A stretch of DNA of 64,000 nucleotides from Thuidium tamariscinum (GCA_947034885.2 OX344758.2:8000501-8064500); one strand, 5' to 3'. Positions 49,616-62,430 are shown, numbered from the stretch's first letter. A program made the numbers and translations. Notes: generated by a model not told the origin, from the sequence alone.

Positions 49616-50530
49616 TTCCTAGACCCCAGCCGTTGACGGCTGCGCTTTTTCCGATTCTACTTCGCTTTCAATAATGCTTAGAATTCTGCTGATGTCTGCC
49701 CCTGTAATGGACAGCCATTAACGGCCACTGTTTTCTGAATTTCAGTTTAGGGTATTCACTGCTACAATTCTGTAAAGCATTATAATTTTTGGAGCCTTGC
49801 TAAACCCCAGCCGTTAACGGCTATGGTTTTCGAGATTTAGATTTGCTTCCAATAGATACTATGAAGTAGTCAAATGCCGAAATTTTCGAGCCATTCTAGA
49901 CCCCAGCCGTTGACGGCCGTACTTTCAACACATTCATTTTTTTCTTTAGAACATTAGGGATTTGATCAAATGTTGAAATTTTTGAGATCTTCTTAGACCC
50001 CAACCGTTAACGACCACGCTTTTAGAGACATAAATTTGTTGTTTAATTATGCTACATCTCTGAATACTTGCCAAATGATGAAATTTTTAGGACTTCTTAG
50101 ACCCCAGCCGTTAACGGCCACGCTTTCAAAGACATAAATTTTTTGTCTAACTATTCTACATTTTTGAACACTTGCCAAATGCTGAATTTTTAGGACTTCT
50201 TTGACCCCAACCATTGACGGCCACGCTTTTAGAGACATAAATTTGTTGTCTAAATATGCTACATTTCTAAATACTTGCTAAATGCTGAAATTTTTTAGGA
50301 CTTCTTTGACCATAGCTGTTCAAGACTACATTTTTCAAAAACTTGCATTTACTTTTGATGTATGCTAGATTGTTATAAAATTGTCACATGCTGAATTCCT
50401 TTAGAACTTCTCAGACCCCAGCTGTTGACGGCCACACTTTTAGAGACTTGCATTTGCTTTTAATACATGCTATGTACTTGATTTTATGCTGAAATTTTTG
50501 GGCCTCCTTAGATCACATCTATTAACACTT
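49616..50530 (+). repeat. ~100-bp tandem array with palindromic GCCGTTAACGGC cores
   Basis: About ten units with periods of 85-107 bases. Each has AGACCCCAGCC then GTTAACGGCCACGCTTT or a close variant, then TAGAGACATAAATTTGTTG and a CTTGCCAAATGCTGAAATT segment. Cores start at 49629, 49714, 49810, 49906, 50003, 50107, 50210, about 50314, 50421 and about 50517. GCCGTTAACGGC is a perfect 12-base palindrome in the units at 49810 and 50107. The array sits between the two divergent MULE genes and just before the plus-strand start, so a promoter or protein-binding role is plausible. Confidence 0.85.
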
Positions 50531-50611
50531 CCTATATTAAATTGCATATTTTTTGGTACATATGCATAAACTACAACTTCTTCTAATCTTTTTGTACACA
50601 TTGTTCTTGAG

Positions 50612-53600
50612 ATGTTGACAAAAGGAGATCCACAAGCACAAATAGTAGATGCCGCACTTCAGCCTCTATCTCAAGATCAATTGGAGTTAGAGTTGCATGG
50701 ATTCTTGAAGAAGGAGACTGTGAATACTTCTTCTCTTCTTGAGCGGTTGAGGTATCAACCATGAGCTAAATCCAAAATCAACATTCCTTTGTGCCGTATG
50801 ATCTCTTTACCGGTGATGAGGCCTTTCTTGAAGAATGATGTTATGAATTTAGCTGCACACTTTGTTACTTGTGGTTACATGGAAGGAAATGGAGTTTTCT
50901 ATGTTGCCTTGGAGAACAATGAGGGGAAAACAGTAGATGTCACAGATGACATTATCAAAACATGAAGTCCAAACTGGGTAAGAGCAAATGCTGCATTTGA
51001 GAGAGAATTGCAAAATGATGAAGATCTCAAAGCTTTTTCTGGTAAGATGTTTATGGTGTGGGATGGCAACCATTGTTTGCAAGCATGGTTGCCTCTTATC
51101 AACCGAGATCATGCGAACGACTTTCAATGGCATTATGCTATTGAAAGTATCATTTGGGAGGTCAAAGGGGATGTTGCGACTATGCTGACAGCATTGCATG
51201 AAGTCAATTGGTATTCCCTTATGTTTCTCTATCAATTTTCATTTTATTCAATTCCTCTATTTTCAAAGTTTATGTAATTTGGAATATTAAATGTACCACT
51301 ATTCTATCTTCTTTAGTTCAATGTTCACTTCATCGATTCTAATACAATAAATTTTGTTTTGGCAGGCGAAACCAGAAGTTTCATGTCTCCATAAATCTTG
51401 TTCACAAGCTCTATCGCATTCAAAGTATTGCTGGACAGCCACTCTCATACTTTGAGAAACTTGTTTCTAAGGAGGATCTTGTTGCAGCTGAAGCTAAGCA
51501 AAAGTCAAAACAAAGAACTTGGTTCACTCTAACTCTGGAGGCTCTAAATGGATTCTTATATCAGGTTTATTTTTTAATTTCCTTTTTTCACTTCATATTT
51601 CCTTGAATGTTTAGGCTTCTTCACATTTGCACTTTCTTTCATTTGATTTTATATCTCTTCATCAAGTATGCAAAATATTTGTTATCATGTGCAATTTTAT
51701 TTATTCTTATACATTCTTTACTTTGTGCAGTAAGAGTTGGGGGATGCTGCGGCTGCGGCTCAAAGAAAATTCTATAAGAAGTATCCCAATCCAGCAGATT
51801 GGACTTCAAGTGCAGTTTCTGAGTGGGTCTTCAAAGTTGTTGACAAAGTCAAGATAGCTTCCCATTCAGAATTGAAGAAACAACTTTCCATTGCTGATCC
51901 GAAGCATACAACCGCATTTTTGGAGTAGATAAAGCTTCATTATGAAACTCATGATGACAATCCAGAGATGACCTAGGAGAAACTTTGGATGTTGGCAACT
52001 TCAGCGATGGATACTTCCATGAAGATCAAGTGGCTTGAGAGATGGAACAAGTCTCCTTCTCTTCATGAGGCTCTCAGATTTTCTAAACCGAAATTCAATG
52101 ACATTGACTTTCCTGAGTGGCTTCATAAAGCTACATGGTGGGCTCAGGTGAATACTTATCTTTCTTTCCTACTATTTTAGTACTACTTCTTTGAACCTTT
52201 TGAGTCAATCAAACCATTCTTCTAATTTACAATTTGTGTACATGGCAGTTGGCTATTGAGACAGAAAAACTTTTCAATGCTACAGTGGCTGATTTGGACG
52301 TGTCTATTAACTATCTTCCCGATGGTATGGATCCATTGCCTATCATTTTTGATTATGTGGAGACAATGCGCATACTGTTGTGGGATACTGCATTTTTCCG
52401 TGAATTTGCTGTAGATAAGGGGGTTTCACAAGAACAATAAGATAAACAAGCAACTCAACTTCAAATCAGCCATGCAGAGGGTACTTTATAGGTACTTCAA
52501 GTACATCCTTTTTCTTGCCAAAGTCATTTCCAGAACTCCTACTTTCTTTGCCAATTATTTGGACAAAGAAAGTGAAGAGTGCATGTTTACAGATGGGATC
52601 ATGAAATCTTGGGATCCCATGCATTGGGAAAGATGTGGGTGGTATTTGGATTGTCCTCTTAAAAGACCACCTACTTTTGACATTGTCCTTCGAGATTCTA
52701 TTGAGCCCGCCCTCAAAGGTACAATTATAATTGTTCTTAAAGTGGTTGATAAGGATGCAACCAAGAAGACTAGAAAGACTAAGTCAAAGAAAGTGGTGGT
52801 TGATCTTGATGATTCTAATGAAGATGTACCAGTTGAAGACACTCTCAAAAACCTTGTTGTCACTGGACCTTCTTATTCCAATGTTCAAGAAAAACTCCCT
52901 GCTTCAAAACGCCAGAAGACATCTTCTACTCCTATGGTTTGGTACCAACCTCCTCTCCTACCTTTGAGCTACTTCCTAAGCTTAAAGGTATGATGAGTAC
53001 TCCGGCTCCTTTGTCTATCAATCATACATCTCTTAATCTAATCTTGAATGATTCTTTTGTTAGAATTGTTGAAGAGAAGAAGAAGAATGGTACATTTGGT
53101 ATATCATATGACAACATTGTGGCTTTTCTCTCAAAGGTGAGTTCATTCTTTCTATTTGTTTGTTTTTTATCTCATTTTTATTGTTATGAAATCTTACATG
53201 TTCTATATAATTTACATCTTCTCATTTATTTTCTTTTATGACTTTGACATCTTTTATCATGAATTAACATTTCTGAAATTTATCTTTGTAGGTTGGTGAA
53301 GGCAGAGAGTTCTTTTTTGATGGAAAAATACAAAAGAGACCAGCTGTGGACTTCATCATTGCTGAATATCCAGATGGTCTTCCAATTCTAGGCGTTTCAA
53401 ATCCACCATCTCAAATTCCACATTGGAATGCTAGCATTCCAAGTTTTCTTCATGTGATGATGGCGTTCTCTCTTACTTATCTTCATGATGATGGAGCATT
53501 TCTTCTATTTTTACCTGACAGTTCTACAGTGAAGAGAGAAGTGGCTGGATTCTTCAAGAATTACAAATTGAAGATGAAGGATGAGTAGACTATCATAAAT

Positions 53601-54751
53601 TGCTTACATTTGGCACATCCTATGAACCCATCCAAATTTGTAAGTAGTAATTTTAATCTTTTACTTCTACTTTTGACTCGATTGTTATTACACTTTGTTT
53701 GATTTCAAATGTACCTTCTAATTTGAATTTGATTTTGATTTGCAGACATTGAAGTTCAAGGCTTTGTTGTTGGTTCGATCATTTGCCTCTCCTACTGCTA
53801 GACTACCTCAAGAGCTTCAGATTTCTATTGATCCTTCAATTCTCGAGGTTGATATAGCCACAGATGACGTCCTCTTCAACTCTATCACGACAACAACTCA
53901 ATCATGTAGAAAGGAAGATGGCAAGCCATAGAGGGGTGCTAAGGAGAAGTCTGAGGTTCTAATGAAGCTTTTTGTTCATGGCTTGAGCCCTACAAGTGGT
54001 ATTGTTGCAGACATGACTGCCTCTACAGGTATTGTAATCTACATTATTGAATCATTATTTTTCTATTTTGTGATTTGATTGTTTTTATTTACCCTTCAAT
54101 TTTGATGTTCTTATCATGTCAATGTTGTGTCTTAATCAGGTTCTTCCATCAGAGCAGCTCATTCATCTAATCGCCATATCCTAGCATTAGAAAGTGATGC
54201 CAAGCTCTTTGATGAGGTTCTCAAGCCATTACAAACACCTACAACCATCTCTAAGACTCTTGATTCTTCTACCACAGGCGATGGTATGGACATTGATGAT
54301 GACTCTCCAATTGAAGATGTCGAACTACTTGACTTATGTGAGTAAGTCTTATTTATGTTTATTTCTCTTTTAACAACTTCAATTCAAAATTCTTTACTTA
54401 ATATTCTAATTTACTACTACATACTCAAATATATGGCTTGTTGTTTGCAGTTGAATGAGTCCATCACCAAGACAGACCTTGCCTTTTTATCGGCACCCTG
54501 GATTTTTTTAAAGTCCTACTTTGAGTCCTCAGGGTTTACCTACATATGCTGAAGATTTAGCTTTAGCTTATGCTAATGTTTCATCTAATTCATCTTCAGT
54601 CTCTTTATCACCTCGTAGATCTTATGATCCTAGGGTATGTTCTTATTTTGAACTCAGTGCATCTGAGTTAGACGATATTTGAGTTTGATTTTATGATTTC
54701 ATATTTCATTTCTATTTACTTTATTTTCAGATTGAATTTAACTATACATGA
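50612..54751 (+). pseudogene. ParB-like / beta-class DNA methyltransferase-like gene of the MULE, broken
   Basis: Nine exons with GT-AG borders: 50612-51210, 51366-51564, 51731-52147, 52249-53136, 53292-53639, 53746-54028, 54140-54341, 54451-54634, 54731-54751. N-terminal part: KINIPLCRMISLPVMRPFL, a helix region LAAHFVTCGYM, then FMVWDGNHCLQAWLPL, the DGNHR-like signature of ParB/sulfiredoxin-fold domains. C-terminal part: VDFIIAEYPDGLPILGV at the place of motif IV (DPPY), DDGAFLLFLPDSSTVKREV, then EKSEVLMKLF and GIVADMTASTGSSIRAA followed by HILALESDAKLF, the EKP and motif I (DPFxGxG) region. Motif IV before motif I is the beta-class order of N6/N4 DNA methyltransferases (PF01555). Both catalytic motifs are degenerate. 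About ten in-frame stops and several frameshifts (exon 4) show decay. The tail is serine/proline-rich. Whether the protein was ever an active methylase is unknown. Confidence 0.7.
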
Positions 54752-55534
54752 TGTGGCAACAATCCCAATTAATGGCCTAAGACTTCACCCTATGCCCAAA
54801 TTGAACAATAAAATTATGAGTCTTGAATTACACTACATTATTAAACTTTTTAAAATTATACATAGTACACTTTAACTTGGAATTCAACTAAACTACTAGC
54901 ATTGGATTTGTTTTTAGAAGAAAGTTTTTTGACTAAGATAGTCCAAAAATAAAGCCATTCACTAGAAAAATAGTTGCTTACTTCATTCTAGGTTAATACA
55001 TATATTTAGTATATAATATATGACTATCATGTATATTTTAAATATTTTCTATCCAAGATTGTTTTTGTTTTTAATTTTAAAGCATTGTTATAAAAATAAA
55101 ATAAAATAAGACATGACCATTTTCATTCTTTAAATTTACATAAAGACCAACAATTAAGACTACATTTATTCCTTAGTCATAAGCTCAAAACCATTGTTCA
55201 TGATATAGTGCTTGTAATATTTTGCCTATCACCAAATTTATATTCAACCTCTACAATCCATGTTTATTGCCCCTTCTATTTTTAACTTGATAAATGTCCT
55301 CCTTAAATAATGGTGTTATGATGTATTGTATTTTTTCATATATGTCTTTGTAGTAAGATATCCTAGATTACTGGATTCACGTATTTTCATCATCATGTGT
55401 TGTTTACAAAATATTTCCTATTTTTTATAATATTCCAATTTAAAAATATATTTTGGTTCAATTTTGGGGGACAAAATCACATAGTAACAATTTCATTTGT
55501 TTTTCATTCGGACTATAGATCCTTGCATTTAATT

Positions 55535-55633
55535 CCACGGTCATAGGTCCTTAACAGATTTAGGAATCTTAAATGGATAAAAAAATGGAGGCTCACAGGC
55601 TCATGCTCACAGGCTCACAAACTAGCATCCCCG
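55535..55633 (-). repeat. Right terminal inverted repeat region of the MULE
   Basis: The complement reads CGGGGATGCTAGTTTGTGAG from the edge, then GAGCCTGTGAGCATGAGCC and, inward, GGACCTATGACCGTGGAATT, matching the left region. It is followed by the AGAGGTTAAG duplication. Confidence 0.7.
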
Positions 55634-55643
55634 AGAGGTTAAG

Positions 55644-57179
55644 GTGTATTTTTTTATTGCTAGTGTCATTCCTTGATGCGCATCAAATGGATTTGGGCAT
55701 CATCTAGATTACACTTACAAACCCCTATATTTTGCATCATCACAAAATCATAACTATTTTTAGAGATTCTAAAATATATGCAACTACTTAAAAAAATATA
55801 AAATTTCTTTTGAAATTTCAACTATACAAAATTAAAACAAACCATTATGGTGAGGTGTATTAGTCTAAGTGAAATTATAGATTGAGAGATTATAACATTT
55901 GAAGTGAAATGATAAAAAAAATTAGTTTTCTAAACAAATTTAGCTGAAACTTAAAGCCCTTTTGAAGTGAAAGTTTTTATGTACTCACAATTGAGTATTT
56001 ACAACACTAAGTATTGTGCCTTATTATATATAAGCATCTCCATAAGCATAGACTAAAATTTTAGGAGGAAGGAATATTGGGTTTCCTTGATCCCTTAACC
56101 CCTTATTTGCTCAGTCAACCATATGTGGCCAATCTGAAATCTCAAGCCCATTTCTGTTCAAGTAGTTAAAATTTAAATTTTGAAGGAACTTCGAGGATTA
56201 ATTATTGAAAAGTTTCATTTTTCAGTGAAAAAAAAATCCATATTTGATTATTGAGAGGTCTTCAAAGGTATATATATACTACAAGTGGAGTGTAAATATT
56301 GACAATTTTATTGGCTTTATGCAAAGCTTGGCAATTTCACTTGATTTGAGATCTAAGAAATTGGTCCAATGAAAAGTGTAAAGTCTTTTCATGAATTTCA
56401 CCATTGAAAATTTCAACTTGCAAGTGTTGATTTGAAGCTATTTGCAATTTCTACTTATAATGAAAATTATATTTCAAGAATTGCAAGGTAGATTGTGTAA
56501 TGAGTTTGATGTTTTTTATGTGAAATTGAGTTTTTGGAAGTGCATTTTAGTGAGCTAACACTCTTTGTAGTTGTTCATATTACCTCCAATCTCAAAAACC
56601 TTAATAGCAAATTTATAAAACATTGTAGGCAAAGACAATATACTGAAAATAGAAAACATACATTTTTTTTGGAATAATCTCAAATCTCCTATAAATTTTT
56701 GCACTCAAAATTGGTGTACATGCTATGCATATACTAATATACAAGCTTTATAAACATCTATGTAGTTAGATTCACTGCACCAAATTTTATTCACTGTAGT
56801 AAATTTTTAGTGCTCGTTATAGTGGACCTAACATTGTAGCCCTATCACCGTGGTCCCTTGAACAACTTTGCTATACCATTTATTGTACTTTATTAGATTT
56901 TAGGAAGAAAAAAATTGGTGACTACTTAGGATTTTCTTAAAATCAAATAAGATTACTCCATTCAGATTTAGAATACTATAATCACTCTTCTTCGTCTTGT
57001 TTCTATGTCCCTCTTGGTGTTGAGAAGTATATAGAAGCAAGATAAAGGAGGGTAATCACAAAAATTTAGCAAAATTCAATAAGTATTGTATTAAGATAAC
57101 AAATGCTCAATCTTCTTCTCGACGTTGAGAGGTACAAAGAAACAATAAGGGAATAATCAACTCAACAATCATTAAATCA
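55644..57179. other. AT-rich sequence, nothing recognised
   Basis: No gene supported. A 14-base palindrome TTGATGCGCATCAA lies at about 55673-55686. Confidence 0.4.
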
Positions 57180-57760
57180 ATAAAGAAGAGATGGATCCTC
57201 TGTTGGATCCTACAAGAGGACAATGGTCAACTAATCAATGATCTTGTGTGACTAAGTTCATTCTTCCGTACCACCCAAATATATATTTTTCCAAAATCTT
57301 AACAAGTTCAATTATTGATACATTAAGATAAAGGTATCGGTCTTGACATTGGCCTCTAAGTAGACCTACACTACTACAAGATAGTCATGAACAAAATGAA
57401 ATTTGGAGTATCCAAGCTCTTTCCACATACTATGAAATCCTATGAGCAAATTATTTTTTCAAAAATTTAAAGAAATCCATCCACTTGCAAATGAAGAGGA
57501 AATAATTGATACCCTCCTATTGGCCTAAGATTCTAAGAAGACATATAATGCTACAAGACAATGATCAACCAAAACAAAATTCAGTATAGCAAAGATCTTT
57601 ATCAACAAATTAATTTTCTAAAATCTATTAATTTTTAAAAATCTAAACAATTCCAATAACAATACATCAATAAAAGATTATTGGTACCTTTTCCTAGGCC
57701 TTAAGACAATCTATATTATTATAGGACAATGATCAATCAATATTCTATACAAACTTAATT
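57180..57760. repeat. Imperfect ~175-bp tandem repeat, three to four units
   Basis: TACAAGAGGACAATGGTCAA, TACAAGATAGTCATGAACAA, TACAAGACAATGATCAACC and TATAGGACAATGATCAATC recur at similar spacing. Between them lie shared phrases such as TTGGCCTCTAAGTAGAC / TTGGCCTAAGATTCTAAG and TTCCAATAACAATACATCAA. Confidence 0.5.
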
Positions 57761-58078
57761 CCATCTCCATTCATTTTCATATCAATTGAGTTCTTCATTT
57801 TTGTAATGTATGCTTCTAACTAAGATTAAAAGTTAGAATTTTCATCCAAATTTAACATGACTATGGTAATAGGTCCATGAAAGTAAGTATCCAAATTTAT
57901 TAAAAATAAAAAAATTTGATCCTATTTTAAGAATCAATCTATTTTCACAAATAAAATTAAGTTTATTTTAATATTTCTTCAAATTTTTAAGCCCTACGCT
58001 TATAGAAACCGTACTTTACGGTCAAATGCTCAAATTCACAGTTTCTTAGAATATTGTTGTTGGGCATTTAGAGATTAA

Positions 58079-58940
58079 GTTATTCAACTACGCTTTCACC
58101 AAAAACGCTCCAAAATTGCCATTTCTAGTATATAAGTACCAAATTTTTGAAAAAAACTCATTTTTGGACATTTGTAATTATAGGATCTTGTAATATGCTG
58201 ATTTGAAAATACTTGAAATATTTCCACTATGTGGATTCTAAGATATGAGTTTTCAAAGTCAAAGAAATTTTTTCTTTGGCTCTATGAAAAATCAAGTAGA
58301 TGCACTTCAAAAGCTCAAATTTGTATGAAAAAATGTCCAAAATGGTTGTGCTTTTTTTGATCATTCTTGAAGGCAAATTGGCTACATGATTGAACAGTTT
58401 CAAAGCATTTAGAATTGGAAAACGTATTGGAAAAGAATAATAAGTAGAAAGAAATATAGAATGATTCAAAATACTAAATTATTAAAAATTTAATTACAAA
58501 ATATAAAATTTTCCAATTATAATGAGTGCAATGTAATTTAACTATCCACATCCAATGATTGTTTTTGAAAAGTATTGAAAATTGAATAAAATAGAGAATT
58601 TCAAAGTTTATTTTAGAGTAGGGCATCCATAAGTTCTTGCAAACAAAAACTCCTCATAACTTTTGACTCATTGATCAAGATGGAAGGATTTAAAGCTTTT
58701 CACATATATATAAATGATTTTCCTAATAAACCCAAACAACTCATTTATGAAAAAAAGTACATACTAGGCCATAACTTTTGACTCATATTTTCAAATGTCT
58801 TGAATTTTAGTGCATATGAAATATGTTCCTTGTCCCCACCTTCCATTAAAGTTTGGACCCAACAGATAGAAATCTCTAGTCACACATACTTGTCTAAAGT
58901 TGCTATATTGCCAAATTCAACAAGTTGGTCTTTTAGGAGC
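58079..58940 (+). mobile_element. TTAA-flanked piggyBac-like element, copy E
   Basis: TTAA at 58075-58078 is followed by a decayed left end (GTTATTCAACTACGCTTTCACC). The interior matches copies A and C (ACTTTTGACTCATTGATCA, GGATCTTGTAATATGCTGAT). The right end TTGGTCTTTTAGGAG is followed by CTAA, one base off TTAA. Confidence 0.55.
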
Positions 58941-61372
58941 TAATCTATATCATCATGCAATACAAGAAGGCCAAGTAAATTTGCATATTCTACTTGATGT
59001 CAAAATTTTGCATTGATTGATTTAAAATTAACTACAAGAGATTCTATCCAAGTTTACACTATTCCATACACCAAATAGCCACTAAAGGTAAACTTCTAGC
59101 ACCAAATAAGGCTTAATTCTACTATGTAGATGTAAAAAGATTCTCCTTTTCTGATTTAATGAAATTTAGTAGAAGAAAAAAATAGAATTTGTTAGGATTA
59201 CCAAACTAGGCAAATATGCAATTTTGAAAAGCCCAAATAAAAGTATTTGCTAAATTCTAATTTCAATTGTGTGTTTTCATTTAAGATTAAAATAATACAA
59301 TGTTTCTTTAATTGTTACTTGGAAAGAGATCTTCTCGAGGATAATTGTCCTTGTAAAGTGAAATTAAAAATTTGGATAATTTCCTAAAAATAAAAATAAA
59401 GATTGAGGACATTATAGTGATCTTGAAAATAAGATTATCCAATTGTGACAATGACTTAATTGCAATATTATGGCACCAAGATTTCATAATCAAAATAAGC
59501 ATCACCCTTATAGTTGTTACAAATTTTAAAGTAAAAGCAGTATTTAGTTCTAGTAAAATTTATTAAAAAAAAAACTAAAAATATTATAAATAGTAAAATA
59601 ATAAAATAATAAAATAGTTTAAAAAAAACATAATACATAATAAAATAAGAATATAAACAAACAAGATATATTAAATGGCAATTATATTAAATCGTTGATA
59701 TTCAATGCTTTGTTTTGACATTTAAGATATATGCATCTATAATCATTAAAGTTAAAAATGTACAATCTACATCTAGACAAAAAATATACCACTTTAAGGC
59801 CTAGAGAATAATAACAAAAGCTCTATACAATCAAATTATAAGAGGCTTCAATATCTTTATTTGAATTTAGGTACGCCGACAAAAAATATTTTAAAATTTC
59901 ATGACCAATTCAAATGGTGTCCGAAGAATATATGCTAAAATGCATTGAAACCCTCTTCACTTACTATTAAAAAAAATAAGGTAATCAAATCCGATACCAA
60001 CTATTGACCTAATACCACCCAAATGAAGGAACATTGTTGATTTTAGAATGAGAATCTATGATGGTAGTAAATGTCTTAACTTCACAAATTCTGAAGTTAA
60101 AGCATATACTATTGTCATAGATTCTCAATCTTCAATGACAACTCTTCATTTCAATGGTATTAGGTTAGTAGTTGGAATTAGATTGGCCTACTTTAGTTTG
60201 TATTTATTAATAGTAACTATGCATCATTTGCTAAGAGAACGATTATGAATACATTTATCTTATAATTAGCTTCTTTTGTCAATAAATATGTAAATTAATA
60301 CACAAATCACATTTTATCTACAACAATATGCATAACTATTATTGTAATTAGTAGTTAAATTTTGCATAAATTTTTTTAAATATGAAAGTTAAATTTTTTG
60401 TGAAATTTTATCTTCGAAATTTTGCACAATGTTTTTATTTGTAGTATTTGCCAAGCCTTCTTTTTATGGTGAAAAAATTGAACACTTGATATGGGATCCC
60501 AACCTTGACAATTGATTAGTAAGATATAAAACTATCTATCAAAAAATTACTATATAGCATCTCATTAATGTCTCAAATAATAACATTTTTTATGAGTATT
60601 TCAATGTCATAATTGACATTGCTCAAATTAAAAAGTTAAAATGACGTCCAAATAAAACATGCTATTTATTAAATAATCATTCCATTGGTGAAGGCATGAA
60701 TTGCCATATTTTAGTATATTATTTATGATCTATAAATAAGATATTGTATTGTATATGCAAAATTCTATAATTTGAGGTGAGCTTCATCTAGATTGCATGT
60801 CCACTTTGGATCATATTGTACCTTCAACATGTCTAAATATGTCTAAAAAGTTGCAAAATGGCCTTATATATTATTTATACATTGCTATATTAATCTGAAT
60901 ATGATAAAATATATGTTCTAAATAAAATTTGAATGAAATATATTAATTATTGAGATTTGAGTATATAATTCATACTTTGGTAATCAAATGCAATTCTATA
61001 TACAACGTACCAAATATAACTTTAGCCCTATTATGTACTTTGCAACAACCCAAAAGTAACCAATAGATGACCTTTAGAGTTGTTATCTATACCTTAAGAC
61101 AAAAACTTTGTTTTGTTTTGTTTGTCATGTTGAGATCTTCCGAACCGTGCATCCCCTAACCACATGCTTAGTATTGTCGGAAAGCTCTTGGTGAGGAGTG
61201 TATGGGCTTGGGTTTTGTGGTGTTTTGACCTATGGTGTGAAAGTTATTGAATTTCAAAGTTTTTATGGTTCTCAAAAATTAGAAAATTACTTTTACTTTA
61301 GTTCTAATTGTGGCGTTGGTATAGGGCACACTAGAAAAATGAAGAATGCATCTATTGAGTATACGTTTTTTG
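58941..61372. other. AT-rich sequence, nothing recognised
   Basis: The open frames here (for example 59372-59566, 60048-60248) are short, AT-driven and without recognised motifs. Confidence 0.4.
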
Positions 61373-61700
61373 AAGCCTCCAAAAGACTATGGTTCCCAAA
61401 TTGTAAGAACATAGTAGAGAACTCTATAAACTTTGCTACATAAGCAAGTTGATGTCGTTGAAAGATTGCCATATAAGATAAAATTAATTAAAATTTAAAA
61501 TTAATTGTTAAAATTTAAAAATTGAGTTTAAGAAAACCAATGTTTAATTTTTTAGGACTTTCTTGAAAATTTTGAAAATTTTGAAATGTTTTTAGAATTC
61601 AAAAATTCAAACCACTATTGATTGGTTCACTATACAACAAATAGTTTTGGGTAACAACTCCAAAACAATCTTTTAGAGGATTGAAAAAACACCTAATGGC
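61373..61700. repeat. Divergent relative of the CATAAGAGGATTTTT element
   Basis: Interior landmarks are in the same order as the 5026 and 28935 copies: AAAAGACTATGGTTC near the left, CATAAGCAAGTTGATGTCGT and GAAAGATTGCCATATAAG, an AT-rich centre, and AAAACAATCTTTTAGAGG near the right. The termini have diverged. Confidence 0.35.
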
Positions 61701-62420
61701 ACAATAAATTAAACAATATTTTTTTAAGTATCTTGGTCATAGGTCTTCTTCTTTCAGGTTGAAGGATAACTATTAGGTTAGCATCTCTTTGTTTGATGCC
61801 ATTTTGCAATTAGATAAGAATGAAAATTTTTAGATTTATTTTTGAAAGATGAAGTCATATATCTCTTGCAAGTCATTGAAATAACTATGATTTCTTAAGA
61901 AATAAATGAAAAAAACTCATATCAAGTATAGAATATATTCAAAAAATCTGAAACTTTCACTAAAGATGTATATTATAGAGTATAAAATTATGACATATAT
62001 TACCCAAGTATACCATGCCACTCTAAAATTAGAAATCAACCAACCATGGTTGCAAGCCCAAAGTTCATATTGCTATAAAATATTGAAATTTGAGAATTTT
62101 CAAAATTTTCAATTGGAATAAAAACTAAACTTGAGAAGCTTCATTTCATTAGTTGCATTCAAATTCAAAAATTGTAATTTCTGTGGCTAAAATTTACATT
62201 AAGAAAAAATAACCAACATACACTATAAATGTGATTCATGGATTAAGACTCTTTTTCTTCATTGAGTTTTGAAAACTCAACAATAACATTATAAAGAAAT
62301 TTACAATACTATTCACTGAAAATGTATTCAAACAAGTTCCTAAAAACAATTGGATGAAAAAGATGAAAAAGAGTTGTTTTCCATCGAGGTGAAGTTCGTC
62401 ATCAAAAGGCCTTTCCGGGT
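61701..62420. other. AT-rich sequence grading into the RPB11 upstream region
   Basis: No gene supported. GC content rises sharply from about 62390, where the RPB11 promoter region begins. Confidence 0.4.
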
Positions 62421-62430
62421 TAAACCCTAA
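62421..62430 (+). promoter_or_regulatory. Telo-box upstream of RPB11
   Basis: TAAACCCTAA, followed by CCCG, about 300 bases before the RPB11 start. AAACCCTAA telo-boxes are frequent in promoters of plant translation and growth genes. Function here is inferred from position. Confidence 0.45.

Larger units (their letters stand above)
43664..55633. mobile_element. Complete Mutator-like element (MULE), 11.97 kb, two divergent genes
   Basis: A perfect 10-bp target duplication AGAGGTTAAG flanks it (43654-43663 and 55634-55643), within the 8-11 bp range of Mutator elements. The outer ends are imperfect inverted repeats: GACGCTAGCATGTGAGC on the left, GATGCTAGTTTGTGAGC as the complement on the right. 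Both are followed by GTGAGC/GAGCCT units and, further in, GGACCCATGACCGTGGATTT against GGACCTATGACCGTGGAATT. The cargo is a minus-strand transposase (44227-47842), a palindrome-bearing tandem array (49616-50530) and a plus-strand ParB/methyltransferase-like gene (50612-54751). Both genes are disrupted, so the copy is not autonomous now. Confidence 0.88.
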
